From positions 1 to 64,000 of the forward strand of contig CAVTJN010000003.1 in the NCBI GenBank assembly GCA_963735055.1: a stretch of DNA of 64,000 nucleotides, in the 5' to 3' direction. Source of the DNA: JBBITI01 sp963735055. Its GTDB lineage: Bacteria; Chloroflexota; Dehalococcoidia; Dehalococcoidales; UBA2162. This document shows, piece after piece, positions 47,433-56,369 of this stretch. Within the stretch, counting starts at the first letter, position 1. Each line of letters opens with the position of its first letter. Made by a program: the position numbers and the translations under genes. The notes under the pieces were generated by a model. The model saw only the letters and a list, made by a program, of their open reading frames with translations. It did no database searches and was not told where the DNA came from.

Positions 47433-48071
47433 CTAGTATTGGGTCTGAGGGCCGGCTTCCTCCGGCCAATGCACCACCGCTTCTTCACTCACGTAGCCCT
47501 GATCAATGAAGATCATTCTCTTAAGGTCTGCTTCGGACACGAGGTTCTTCAGGGCTTTTTCGGTGTGCTTGGGTGATTGGTTGATGGTGACGATCAGGAA
47601 GGGCCTGGTAACCTTCAGAATCCTCCACGGGCCGTGCACGAAGTTGGCCGGCAGGCACATGATTGTCGATCGGGTAATAACGTGCTTTTCCATTTCCGGT
47701 CCCATGTGCATCTCGACCTCGGCTCCAAGATCCCAAGGATCGTCCGGGTCAGTCCCCAGGTGAACAAAAATCTCAGGGTACTTGTGGGTGTGCGGACCGT
47801 GATATATCTCGCCCCAAGCCTTGGTGCCATAGGCGCCATAGGGGTTCTTGCCGACCCAGAAAATCTGGTATTCATTACAGCCTTCAAAAGTGGTGCCGTC
47901 AAGGAATCCGATGGTGGCATACGGTCGGCGTGCCTGGATCTCCGGATCTACTCCCGATATGAACAGGCGGTCATATTTGTTTTCAGTCAATTGTTCCCTC
48001 CAACTTTCTTCACCATGGGCCACCGGCCCCACCTGGATTGGATCGCCACCGAGAGGGGCAGCCCGCTTCAT
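47433..48071 (-). CDS. Cupin domain protein (212 aa)
   Basis: A long member of the cupin group found four times here. The metal site is GPHTHKYPEIF (HxHxxxE), followed by DLGAEVEMHMGPEMEKHVIT and the second motif MCLPANFVHGPWRI (PxxxxH). An N-terminal ~60 residues and a C-terminal ~55 residues are extra relative to the ~140-aa copies. Its ATG overlaps the BKACE stop by four bases (ATGA), so the two are translated together. A dioxygenase, isomerase or binding role is possible. Confidence 0.8.
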   Translation of the reverse strand: MKRAAPLGGDPIQVGPVAHGEESWREQLTENKYDRLFISGVDPEIQARRPYATIGFLDGTTFEGCNEYQIFWVGKNPYGAYGTKAWGEIYHGPHTHKYPEIFVHLGTDPDDPWDLGAEVEMHMGPEMEKHVITRSTIMCLPANFVHGPWRILKVTRPFLIVTINQSPKHTEKALKNLVSEADLKRMIFIDQGYVSEEAVVHWPEEAGPQTQY

Positions 48072-49111
48072 TTGGTGAGCTTCATGCCAACCCTGTCTCT
48101 GACATCCTGCGGGGTGGCTATTTCTCTTCCCAGCGCCTTGGCCAGTTTCACCAACATGACGGTTGTATCAGAGGCCATCTGGGATATATCATCCCGGTGG
48201 GGGTACAGGTAGTACTGGTCTTCGATGCCGACCCGTATCAACTCAATCCCGCCCAGCAGCGCCATGGCCGCCATGGTAAGCCAGTTACGCCCGGCCGGGG
48301 CAAGTCCCAGGAAGGCATCCTCACCGAACCCTACCCTCGCCAGACCCATGCTGGTAATGACCTCGAGTTGGGTCCAGGGGTCTCCGCCAAACGCCCGATC
48401 GTCGCTGTGTTTGCCTTCCTGTATCACGGTCCAGAAAGGCTTCTTGAGCAAACCGGTGTCAATCAGGTGTTGTTTCACCCTGGGTATGGCGAAGCACTCT
48501 GCTTCTACCATGGGCTTAACGCCATTAGCCTCCATCCATTTAACGCCCTCTTGAATGCTTTCGATGTCAAAAGTGGCATGGCCGACGTCGAAGTTCCCCT
48601 CAGTCATGATGAGGGCGGATTGAACGTACCAGTTCCCGATCCCCTTGGCTTTGCCCGCTTCCAGCAAGAACTTTGTCTGGGTGATGAAATCGGCCTGGGA
48701 GCCTTTTTCCGGATTACCCCACCAGGTATGATGGGCACAGACAAAATCAACCTTTTGGTGGGCCCGGTCCATTACCTCCATAAGACATTGAGCGTGACGC
48801 GACTGCGGCGTCCCAATCGCGTTCATGAAGGCCGTGGCTCCGGTGTTAGGATCGCGCGGATGGGTGTGGATCACCGACGCGCCCGCCTTCACACACTCCA
48901 CGATCGCATCGGCCTGGTCGTCAAAGGTAACCGGGGGCAAGTTCTTGACTCCCCGCTCCTCATACCACGAAATAGGCTGCCAGCCGGGTATGGCCGCCTC
49001 AATGGCCACCTTCTTAGCCATGCCGGTGGTCTTGGGTTGGGCCGGGGCATTGAAGTGCTGTTCCAGCCTCTTTCGGCCACGTTCATCCGCTACCCTGTAT
49101 TCTTCCTTCAT
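48068..49111 (-). CDS. BKACE (DUF849) family, beta-keto acid cleavage enzyme
   Basis: The zinc motif HTHPRDPNTG (HxHxRD) is intact near residue 77, with VECVKAGASVIHTHPRD typical of 3-keto-5-aminohexanoate cleavage (Kce) enzymes; further family sequence is AMALLGGIELIRVGIEDQYY and MGLARVGFGEDAFLGLAPAG. Known members condense acetyl-CoA with a beta-keto acid, giving acetoacetate plus a CoA ester. ATG 49111 has AGGAG seven bases upstream. An N-terminal ~30-residue extension precedes the barrel. Coupled to the cupin gene. Substrate not predictable. Confidence 0.85.
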   Translation of the reverse strand: MKEEYRVADERGRKRLEQHFNAPAQPKTTGMAKKVAIEAAIPGWQPISWYEERGVKNLPPVTFDDQADAIVECVKAGASVIHTHPRDPNTGATAFMNAIGTPQSRHAQCLMEVMDRAHQKVDFVCAHHTWWGNPEKGSQADFITQTKFLLEAGKAKGIGNWYVQSALIMTEGNFDVGHATFDIESIQEGVKWMEANGVKPMVEAECFAIPRVKQHLIDTGLLKKPFWTVIQEGKHSDDRAFGGDPWTQLEVITSMGLARVGFGEDAFLGLAPAGRNWLTMAAMALLGGIELIRVGIEDQYYLYPHRDDISQMASDTTVMLVKLAKALGREIATPQDVRDRVGMKLTK

Positions 49112-49457
49112 GTCCTCACTCCTTTTCACTCATATTCTGCAAACCGACCCGGTCCGTCATTTGGGCCATCCGCGATGCGGGTGCTGCCGCCAGAATCTCT
49201 TCTGGCGCCTGTGGCCCGCGGTCTGGCGCGATTATATTCCCGCGGCCATGCCGCCATCAATACCCGGCATCGAAGGTCGTGGTAAATGGATCATGGTTCC
49301 CGATTGCGTCTTTCATTCCACCGCTGAACGATGCCCGTCAATACATCGGCTTCCACTTTCCTGCCAACCGAGTGAATCCGGCATTCACCGGTGTATCTGT
49401 CCATCGTATTGGGTATAATAGCGGCATTGTTTCACCGAGCAGACAGGAGCCCGTCTT

Positions 49458-51233
49458 ATGGCAAATTATGATCAATACAATCTGAGTAACGGTAAGCCGA
49501 TCACGACTCTGATTCCATTCTCTTTCCCTACAGACGAGTACCGCGCTGGGTTTGCTGACCGCAGCAGCGTCTTCCTCAAGTACCACGCTTTTGACGAGGG
49601 TCGAGTGTCCGTGCGAACCCTGACCAGAGGCGAATTCTGGGACATGGCATGTGGTGCGGCAGGCTATCTCGGAAGCCTCGGACTTGTCAAGGGGACGCGT
49701 ATTATCCATTGCTTTTCATCGAACAACCTGTCTGACGCGGTTTTCAGATTGGCCGCACTGTTGGTTGGCTGCACCACCGTGACTATTAATTGGCAGGCTG
49801 ACAGCGACGACACCATCATCTACAAGACCCGATTGACTGGAGCCAAGGTATTTGTCTATGATACGCATTCTCGGGCTCGGATAATGGCCATTCGGTCGGA
49901 ACTCGGGAAAGTCACTCTTATCGACTCTGATGATATGGGAATTGGCCCTTGGGGCGACGTCCCGTCAAGATCATCGACCTATGATGATGAGCGATTGATC
50001 GTCTTTACCTCGGGCACCACCGGAAGACCGAAGGGCGTGAGCTTATCTCATCGCAGCTACCTGGCCAACCGGTTGACTTTCGAGAGCTACTTTGGCATGT
50101 CTCCTGATACGAGACTGGACCTGCTCCTGGTGAATCCGATGCATCATACCAACTCATCGGCGCTCCTGGACTGGGGCATGCGGCGGAGCGGTACCATCGT
50201 CCACCTGCTGCAGCTCTACACAACACTATACTGGAGAGTTCTCGTCGATGTCGCCCGGCAAAGGCGCGATTTGCTGATTGCACCACTTGTTTCCCGCCAT
50301 TTCGATTTCCTGGATTCGCTTGCCGGCCAGGCCAAACTGCCAGTACCGGAAGATGAACTCGCGGCCGCGCTGAAACAGGTAGATATTCTATTGGGTTCAG
50401 CTCCGGTGGGGCCAACTACGGTCAAAAGGGTGATTCGGTTTAGCCATCACCTGCCACACGTGCGATTTGGCTCCACAGAAACATGCCTTGAAGTCATGGC
50501 CACACCGACTACCATGTCCCAGGAAGAGTTAATGGCGGCCCACGAGGCCGGTTGGGCGCACCAGCACGACGGCCAGAGGTTTTCTGGTTACTATATCGGC
50601 CGGGAGCATCATCCCTTTACCCGGGTCAAGATCGTCAAAGCCATTGATTCCGGAAGCCCGGAGTATCTTCGGGCATGCAAGGTGGGAGAACCGGGGTATC
50701 TGATAACCCAGGGTCCTAATCTGATGACCAGCTATGTCGGTGATGATGGGGCGACGCAGGAAGTGTTCAGGGACGGATGGTACGTTGGCCTCAGGGACAT
50801 TGGCTTCGCCTTACGCAACACGGGTGATTCTCAGCTTGACTTCTATTGGTTGTCCCGCGATTCCGCTTTGATCATTCGCGGCGGCGCTAACTACTCCTAC
50901 GAACAGATTGCGGACGAGCTCAGTGGCTTTCTCGTTAGCGAGTTTCATCTGACACGAGACCAGTTCCAGCTAGCGGTGGTGGGGCTCAAGGTGGGCAGCG
51001 AACATGAAGATAGCTGTTGCGTCGCCATAGACCTGAACAAGGGTGTAGCCGGCACAGAACTGCTGTCGGAAACCAGCTTTCTCGAAAGGGCGAAAAGGGG
51101 AGTGTCTAAAGGTTCCCGGCCTGACTACGTTCGCTTTGGGCCGATTCCGCGGAACTTCAAGGGTGCGATCCTCAACGATGAGCTCAAGCAGGAGTTCATG
51201 AAGTCTCTAAAAGACAACAAGATATACCTGTGA
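49458..51233 (+). CDS. AMP-forming acyl-CoA synthetase/ligase-like (ANL) protein
   Basis: A 591-residue adenylate-forming protein. The P-loop motif is IVFTSGTTGRPKGVSLSHRS (near 187-206), the A5-like motif RFGSTETCLEV, and the C-terminal catalytic Lys is probably in PRNFKGAILNDELK. The A7-like motif reads GWYVGLRDIGF rather than GWFHTGDIG, so the aspartate contact differs from typical acyl-CoA synthetases. Flanked by the divergent BKACE/cupin genes and the next selenoprotein in the same direction, so it may activate an acid in the same pathway. A TATAAT sequence lies at 49414-49419. Confidence 0.82.
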   Translation: MANYDQYNLSNGKPITTLIPFSFPTDEYRAGFADRSSVFLKYHAFDEGRVSVRTLTRGEFWDMACGAAGYLGSLGLVKGTRIIHCFSSNNLSDAVFRLAALLVGCTTVTINWQADSDDTIIYKTRLTGAKVFVYDTHSRARIMAIRSELGKVTLIDSDDMGIGPWGDVPSRSSTYDDERLIVFTSGTTGRPKGVSLSHRSYLANRLTFESYFGMSPDTRLDLLLVNPMHHTNSSALLDWGMRRSGTIVHLLQLYTTLYWRVLVDVARQRRDLLIAPLVSRHFDFLDSLAGQAKLPVPEDELAAALKQVDILLGSAPVGPTTVKRVIRFSHHLPHVRFGSTETCLEVMATPTTMSQEELMAAHEAGWAHQHDGQRFSGYYIGREHHPFTRVKIVKAIDSGSPEYLRACKVGEPGYLITQGPNLMTSYVGDDGATQEVFRDGWYVGLRDIGFALRNTGDSQLDFYWLSRDSALIIRGGANYSYEQIADELSGFLVSEFHLTRDQFQLAVVGLKVGSEHEDSCCVAIDLNKGVAGTELLSETSFLERAKRGVSKGSRPDYVRFGPIPRNFKGAILNDELKQEFMKSLKDNKIYL

Positions 51234-51479
51234 CCCCGATTCATTCCCGCCCAAAGAAGCGCCGGGCGCAAACCGCTCGGTGTTGCCCGCTACCCGGCTC
51301 CTGTGGCCTTCTTGATTTTCTGAAGACTCCGATCTATTATGGATAGCGTTTGTCCCGCCAACATGGATTGCGCGCCCGAACTGGTGAGCGGGAAATTGAG
51401 TGGCAAGACCCGGCATAGAAGCGTAGTCCCACTGGCCGGAGTGGTCGGTACAAAATAGATCAAAGCTCAAGGAGGTCAG

Positions 51480-53246
51480 ATGCCAGCACGCAAGACAGTC
51501 TTCAAATGCCTGAACCCCGTTGGAATCCAGGAGCCGGTGGAATTGTATCCCCTGGCCCCGCGTTTAGACAAGGACAAACTCGCAGGCAAGACTATCTACA
51601 TCAGCGTCGGCGCGGGCGGCGAACAGGGACTCATGATACCCCTGCCCAAGACGCTGCAAAGACTCTACCCCGAGGTCAACTGGCGGGTCACCCACGCGGC
51701 TCCGCACCGCACCATCGCCGGCAGCCTCGCCCTGACGGACGAGGAGATGAAGACCGCCGATGCTCTCATTCGCGGGGTGGTGTGGTGACACGGCGCGATA
51801 TGGGAGCAGTTGCCTACCCTATCGAAGTATGAAAAAGCCGGTATCCCGAGCATCTTCATCATCTTCCCCGACCAGCAGGAATGCTGGAAAGAGGCTGCCA
51901 GAATATGTGGTTTGCCCGCAGCGCGCTACGTCTGCGAATCGCGGACGATCCCCGGGCATATTGACGTCGAGCGGGTGGTACCCGAGTTGATGGACGGCTT
52001 GACCCGGCCCTTGACACCAGAGGAACAGAAGAGAAGCACTCTGACCCCGCCGGCCGACAAGCGAATAATCTTCGAGGGCACTCTTGAGAAAGCCCAGGAC
52101 TTCTATGAGCAGACCGAGATAATCCCCACGCTGCAGAACGCGCCATTCGCGCGCTTCACCGACGGCTTGCCGGTGCGGGTACCCACCGAGGAACGGGTGG
52201 CCGAGATGCTCAAGGGCACCAGTCACAAACCGGATGAGCTAATCATATTCCATGAAGACCATGATGTCGGTGACCGCTCGGTCCAGATGGGGAACTCCGG
52301 GAAGAAGGGTGATCCGGTAGTCTTCCTGCCCATGAAGATGAAGGCAACAGTGGAAAAAATAGCCACCCTCGCCGTAATGGCCGGATGCAGGCCTGAATTC
52401 TTCCCGGTAGTGCTGGCGATTGCCGAATCCGGTGGCGGTTGCGGTGACGGCCGCGGTGGTGGTGGATACTGCGTTAGCGGACCGATCGGCCGGGAAATCG
52501 GCATGAACTATGATGTCAACCTCCTCGGCCCCGGGAATCCGGCCAACAAATCTCTGGGCCGCGTTGCCGAGTTGATGTGGCGCAACCTCGGCGGCCAGAT
52601 TCCAAGCGTCAACAACTGCGGCGTCTTTGGGAACGGACTGACTAATGTCTTCCCCGAAAATGCCGAGGCGTTGCCGCCCGGCTGGGAAGGATTGAACGAA
52701 GAGTGCGACTTCGACAAGAACGATAGCGTACTGGTAAGAATTGGTTTAGGCATGAGTGGCACGCAGGCCGCCGCCTGGATGCCGGGGCAATATCGCGAAT
52801 TCCAGAAGAGCGGCCACAGCGGCATCGCCCGGCGCCTGAACGTCAAGGGCATCCCCGGCCCCCACAACTTCCTGGAATTCATACGCGGTTTCTGGGTGGA
52901 CGGCGAGGGCGGTTTCACGTTCCTGATGCTTCCCGAGCTGGCCAACCACCTGTACGAGTACGGCTTCAAGACAAAAGCTGCGGTCTACGACTACATTCAC
53001 AAGCGCAGTTTCATGCCGCTCAAAGAATACCGGCTCCACTCGATACCCGATGTCTGGACTAATGCCTGGCGGGGGATCGAGCCGACCTCAGGGAAGCACT
53101 GGTTAGAACTACCCGAAGACTATATGGTAGCCGCCTGTCCCGACCCTTGGGCCAACTCCATCATCGTCATGGGCGCGGGCGAGGAACAACTCCACTGGAT
53201 GAGGGGATCCATGAGAGACGCCTACAGCATCGACGACTGGAGATAG
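51480..53246 (+). CDS. UGSC-like selenoprotein, copy 2
   Basis: ATG 51480 after GGAGG; 588 residues with TGA 51786-51788 read as Sec103 (GVVW-U-HGAIWEQL). It is closest in form to copy 1: NPVGIQEPVELYPLAPRLDK, KAGIPSIFIIFPDQQECW, TDGLPVRVPTEERVAEMLKG, ATVEKIATLAVMAGCRPEFF, Gly-rich loop GGGCGDGRGGGGY, terminal AYSIDDWR. A ten-residue insertion (HAAPHRTIAG) lies before the Sec region. The Sec+3 residue is Ala. It lies 246 bases after the ANL gene and faces two cupin genes. Role in the same unknown pathway is inferred. Confidence 0.88.
51802..51819 (+). promoter_or_regulatory. bSECIS-like hairpin of selenoprotein copy 2
   Basis: GGG and CCC close an internal loop above which GC/GC carries the loop AGUU; the loop starts 19 nt after the UGA as in the other copies. 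The stem is the weakest of the three. Confidence 0.6.
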
Positions 53247-53285
53247 AACCAGCCTTCAGATTAACGCTTGAGATGCAAGAATAGG

Positions 53286-53315
53286 AAAGGCGCCCCACAG
53301 AAGTGGGGCGCCTTT
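53286..53315. terminator. Bidirectional terminator after selenoprotein copy 2
   Basis: AAAGGCGCCCCA pairs perfectly with TGGGGCGCCTTT around a six-base loop, between convergent genes. Confidence 0.85.
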
Positions 53316-53417
53316 CTGGTTGTCCTATCATCAGGGTCGCAGATACGTTCGCCCGTTACGGCAGAGTCCTAAGACAGGTCATCCCCGGCATGGATCGAAG
53401 CTGCCTCCGAAGGCAAC

Positions 53418-53855
53418 CTACGGCTCGGGAGTGGCGCTGGAGCCATACCGAGGCGCCAGCAGGCAATGCCCAAAGTAGAACGGCCGGTCCACCTTCCGTA
53501 CGTACACCGGACAGTGCGCCACTCCCTTCGGCAGGCAAATGATGGCCGGGGTGTCTATAACATGCTTTTCCCACTCGTCACCCAGAGCAATCTCCACCTC
53601 TCCGCCGAGGTCCGGGCTGGTCGCCGGGTCGCTCGGGATGAAAAACAGGATTTCATCGCAATCGTGTTTGTGGGGAGGATCTGCCAGGACATGGGGCTGC
53701 AGGATACCCACGAAATTGAAATTGACGTTGAAGCCACCAAGGGCGGCCACGTGTTCTTCACTGAGATTGATGCCAACCGCCGTCGGATTACGGACCGGGG
53801 GTCCCTTTCCCTTTGGCTCTTTCAGGACGTATTTCCCGTACTTTGATTCAGGCAT
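53418..53855 (-). CDS. Cupin domain protein (145 aa)
   Basis: Single-domain cupin: metal motif DPPHKHDCDEILFFI (HxHxxxE), then DLGGEVEIALGDEWEKHVID and second motif CLPKGVAHCPVYV. Starts MPESKYGKYVLKEPKGKG, almost the same opening as its neighbour (MAESKYGKYIF), so the pair is a tandem duplication. RBS AGGAGG lies ahead of the ATG. It is the second gene of a leftward pair converging on selenoprotein copy 2. Confidence 0.82.
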   Translation of the reverse strand: MPESKYGKYVLKEPKGKGPPVRNPTAVGINLSEEHVAALGGFNVNFNFVGILQPHVLADPPHKHDCDEILFFIPSDPATSPDLGGEVEIALGDEWEKHVIDTPAIICLPKGVAHCPVYVRKVDRPFYFGHCLLAPRYGSSATPEP

Positions 53856-53936
53856 AGTCCGTGCCCTCCTTCGTCAACAATCCTGGTTGCGCCCCGTCTC
53901 TGAGCCCGGGTGCGCCCGGACAATGGTTCTTACCAG

Positions 53937-54332
53937 TTACTCGGTTCCAAGGTCGATGCGACAGAACAGCAGCGTTTTGTCGATCCGCTTGAAGTTGAGC
54001 GGACCGTGAATCAGTCCCTTGGGGACGCAAACGATGGAGGCAGTGTTGATCACCTGCCTCTCCCCGTCTTCGCCAAGCGACAACTCGACTTCCGCCCCCA
54101 GCTCGAATGGTGTTCTCGGGTCGCTGCTGAGAAAACACAGGAACTCGTCGAAGCCGTGGGCGTGCGGGTTCTTGTCCATGATGACGGGTTTTGAGACATG
54201 GGTCCAGACCATACGGTGTTTGATACCACCCCAGTCCTTGAGTCCCTCCAGCGCGGCCGGCGTCGCCGCCGATATTACCGCATGGGGTTTGGTTTGCCTG
54301 AATATGTACTTCCCGTACTTCGACTCGGCCAT
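53937..54332 (-). CDS. Cupin domain protein (131 aa)
   Basis: First of the tandem cupin pair. Metal motif KNPHAHGFDEFLCFL, then ELGAEVELSLGEDGERQVIN and VCVPKGLIHGPLNF. All three presumed metal ligands (two His and one Glu of motif 1, His of motif 2) are present. It matches the other cupins here in the LGAEVE...LG block, which is distinctive. Catalysis and substrate are unknown. Confidence 0.82.
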   Translation of the reverse strand: MAESKYGKYIFRQTKPHAVISAATPAALEGLKDWGGIKHRMVWTHVSKPVIMDKNPHAHGFDEFLCFLSSDPRTPFELGAEVELSLGEDGERQVINTASIVCVPKGLIHGPLNFKRIDKTLLFCRIDLGTE

Positions 54333-54716
54333 TTTTCAGCCCCCTTTGACCCTAATGCGCTGGACGCCCCCAAATTCTGACCACAACAATAGCTCAGCTT
54401 CCCCGGACTGTCAATAGCGTCTAAGCGTCCAGAGAATGGCGGATCTCTGACCATCGGGGAGGTCGGCGGCAACGACTCTGGGCACTCGGGGTGATGGTGG
54501 TTTCGCCATCCGCCATGACTCACCGAACGCCGGCAATCTCCATTTCTCGGGAGGTAGAGTGAACATAAGTAATGTTGACCCAAAATGAGCTTGACGGTAG
54601 AATGACATCACTAAGGTGGCTTTGAACCGCTATCTGTACTTGGGCACTTGGGTGGCGGAGAGCCAATAGTGAAACCGACCTTACTCAGGTCGGTTTTTAT
54701 TTGAGTTGGTAAAGAG
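54333..54716. other. Intergenic between cupins and the repeat protein
   Basis: Contains the divergent promoters of the cupin pair and, close to the right end, an intrinsic terminator (54672-54696). Nothing else is recognised. Confidence 0.4.
54672..54696 (+). terminator. Intrinsic terminator 20 bases ahead of the repeat protein
   Basis: Ten-bp stem AAACCGACCT/AGGTCGGTTT, five-base loop and a T-run. There is no gene on this strand just upstream, so it may attenuate the following gene. Confidence 0.7.
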
Positions 54717-56339
54717 ATGAGTGACCTGTCGAATCGAGCGAAAAGCCTCATTGAACGAGCCGGTTCGCGCAGCAGGCCGGCCCTTGCCCGGGTTGGCAAG
54801 GAGATGGGCGACTTTTCAGATCTGGTTAGAGACCTTTCCAGAAGAGCCCGGCGGCAGGCAAAACCGGCTCTTGTCCGGGCCGGCAGAGAGGTGGGCGGCC
54901 TCTGGAATCGGGCCAACGGTCTCTATCACGAAGCCCGGCGGCAGGCAAAACCGGCTCTTACCCGGGCTGGCAAAGAGGCGGAGAACCTCTCGAGTCGAGG
55001 AAAGAGCTTTTATCACGAGACCCGGCGGCAGGCAAAACCTGCCCTTGCCCGGTTCGGCAAGGAGGTGGGCGGCCTCTGGAATCAAGCCAACGGTCTCTAT
55101 CACGAAGCCCGGCGGCAGGGAAGGCCAGCCCTTACCCGAGTTGGCAAAGAGATAGGCAGCCTTTCAAGCCAAACAAGAAGCCTCTACAACCAGACCCGGC
55201 GGCAGGCAAGACCAACCCTTGCCCGGGTCGGCAAGGAGGTGGGGGATTTTTCAAGTCGGGCCAACCGCCTCTATCATGATGTCCGGCGACAGGCAAAGCC
55301 CGCTCGTGCCCGCGTCGGCAAGGAGGTGGCGGGCCTTTCAAGTCGAGCCAACCGGCTCTATCACGAAGCCCGGCTGCAGGGAAGGCCAGCCCTCGCCCGA
55401 GTTGGCAAAGAGATAGGCAGCCTTTCAAGTCAAACAAGAAGCCTCTACAACCACACCCGGCGGCAGGCAAAACCAACCCTTGCCCGGGTCGGCAAAGAAA
55501 TGACCAACCTGCCGAATCGCGCCAGGATCTTCTATCACGACTTTGGGATGAAAGCAAAGCCGGCATCTCCTCCGGCCGGCGAAGACATGAGCAACCGGCC
55601 AAGTCGGGCAGGAAGCCTGGATCTCCGAGATGGGTCGCGAGACCCATTGACCCGAACTCTGGCCACGCTCCGGATCTATGAAAAGCACACGTTCTATCTC
55701 TGCGACAGTAGCCTCACCGGCGTGGATGCATCTGTCCAGGTTCCTGATGGGGGGGATCTGGACTTCAAGGCGCTTACCACGAAAACTGAATTGGACGCAC
55801 TGGTCGCCGGGGGCTATGACCTTGTCCTGGATTTTGGCAGATTGAAGCGTGGTCTCGGAAACGGAGCGATGGCATTCCTCATATTCGTGGAGCGAGAACT
55901 CGCGTCCATGGGGTGGGCAGCTACGACCCGGGAATCAAAAGAGGCGTTCAGAGTTTACCCGTACAACGTTGATTTGGACGATAAGGCCTGCATTGTCGGT
56001 GAATGGACGAACCCGAAATATCGAGACAGCGGCCTCTGCGTTTACATTGGGCAAAAAAGACGGCAGTTGCTGAAAGAGAAGGGATTCACATTTGAGCGGA
56101 GCCTGGTGGAAGAAAACGCATTTGAATACCTCGTCTCCACCACCAGGCAGAGACAATCAGGGGTTGCCTACAAACGCCGGACATACGCCAAAGTGGCTCT
56201 TCCTGGAATCCTGGGGGGAGAGGTGTGGAAAGAAACTCCTCTTGACGAGACCGACACGAAGCCGACACAAAAGTTCACGCTACTGATGCTTGCTGTTTCG
56301 AGCCCGCCCGTGTCAAATCCCTTCGTGCCCGCCCGCTGA
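54717..56339 (+). CDS. Protein of ten 29-residue basic repeats plus C-terminal domain
   Basis: Residues 16-305 are ten tandem repeats of 29 aa with consensus RRQAKPALARVGKEVGxL then SSRANxLYHEA. They are strongly basic and probably helical. Repeats 5 and 8 are almost the same, showing recent internal duplication. Residues 320-540 form an unrelated globular part (TFYLCDSSLTGVDASVQVPD, WTNPKYRDSGLCVYIGQKRR) that I do not recognise. No signal peptide is seen. It might bind nucleic acid or a membrane through the Arg/Lys repeats. The GNAT gene follows 30 bases later in the same direction. Confidence 0.75.
   Translation: MSDLSNRAKSLIERAGSRSRPALARVGKEMGDFSDLVRDLSRRARRQAKPALVRAGREVGGLWNRANGLYHEARRQAKPALTRAGKEAENLSSRGKSFYHETRRQAKPALARFGKEVGGLWNQANGLYHEARRQGRPALTRVGKEIGSLSSQTRSLYNQTRRQARPTLARVGKEVGDFSSRANRLYHDVRRQAKPARARVGKEVAGLSSRANRLYHEARLQGRPALARVGKEIGSLSSQTRSLYNHTRRQAKPTLARVGKEMTNLPNRARIFYHDFGMKAKPASPPAGEDMSNRPSRAGSLDLRDGSRDPLTRTLATLRIYEKHTFYLCDSSLTGVDASVQVPDGGDLDFKALTTKTELDALVAGGYDLVLDFGRLKRGLGNGAMAFLIFVERELASMGWAATTRESKEAFRVYPYNVDLDDKACIVGEWTNPKYRDSGLCVYIGQKRRQLLKEKGFTFERSLVEENAFEYLVSTTRQRQSGVAYKRRTYAKVALPGILGGEVWKETPLDETDTKPTQKFTLLMLAVSSPPVSNPFVPAR
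54762..55631 (+). repeat. 87-bp tandem repeat, ten units
   Basis: In-frame 87-base units within the repeat-protein gene, last unit (from 55545) degenerate. Units 4-5 and 7-8 are paired near-copies (for example GAAGCCCGGCGGCAGG... and GAAGCCCGGCTGCAGG...), pointing to duplication of a multi-unit block. Confidence 0.85.
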
Positions 56340-56369
56340 GAACCCAAAGGGGAGAGGAGGAGAGCAGGC

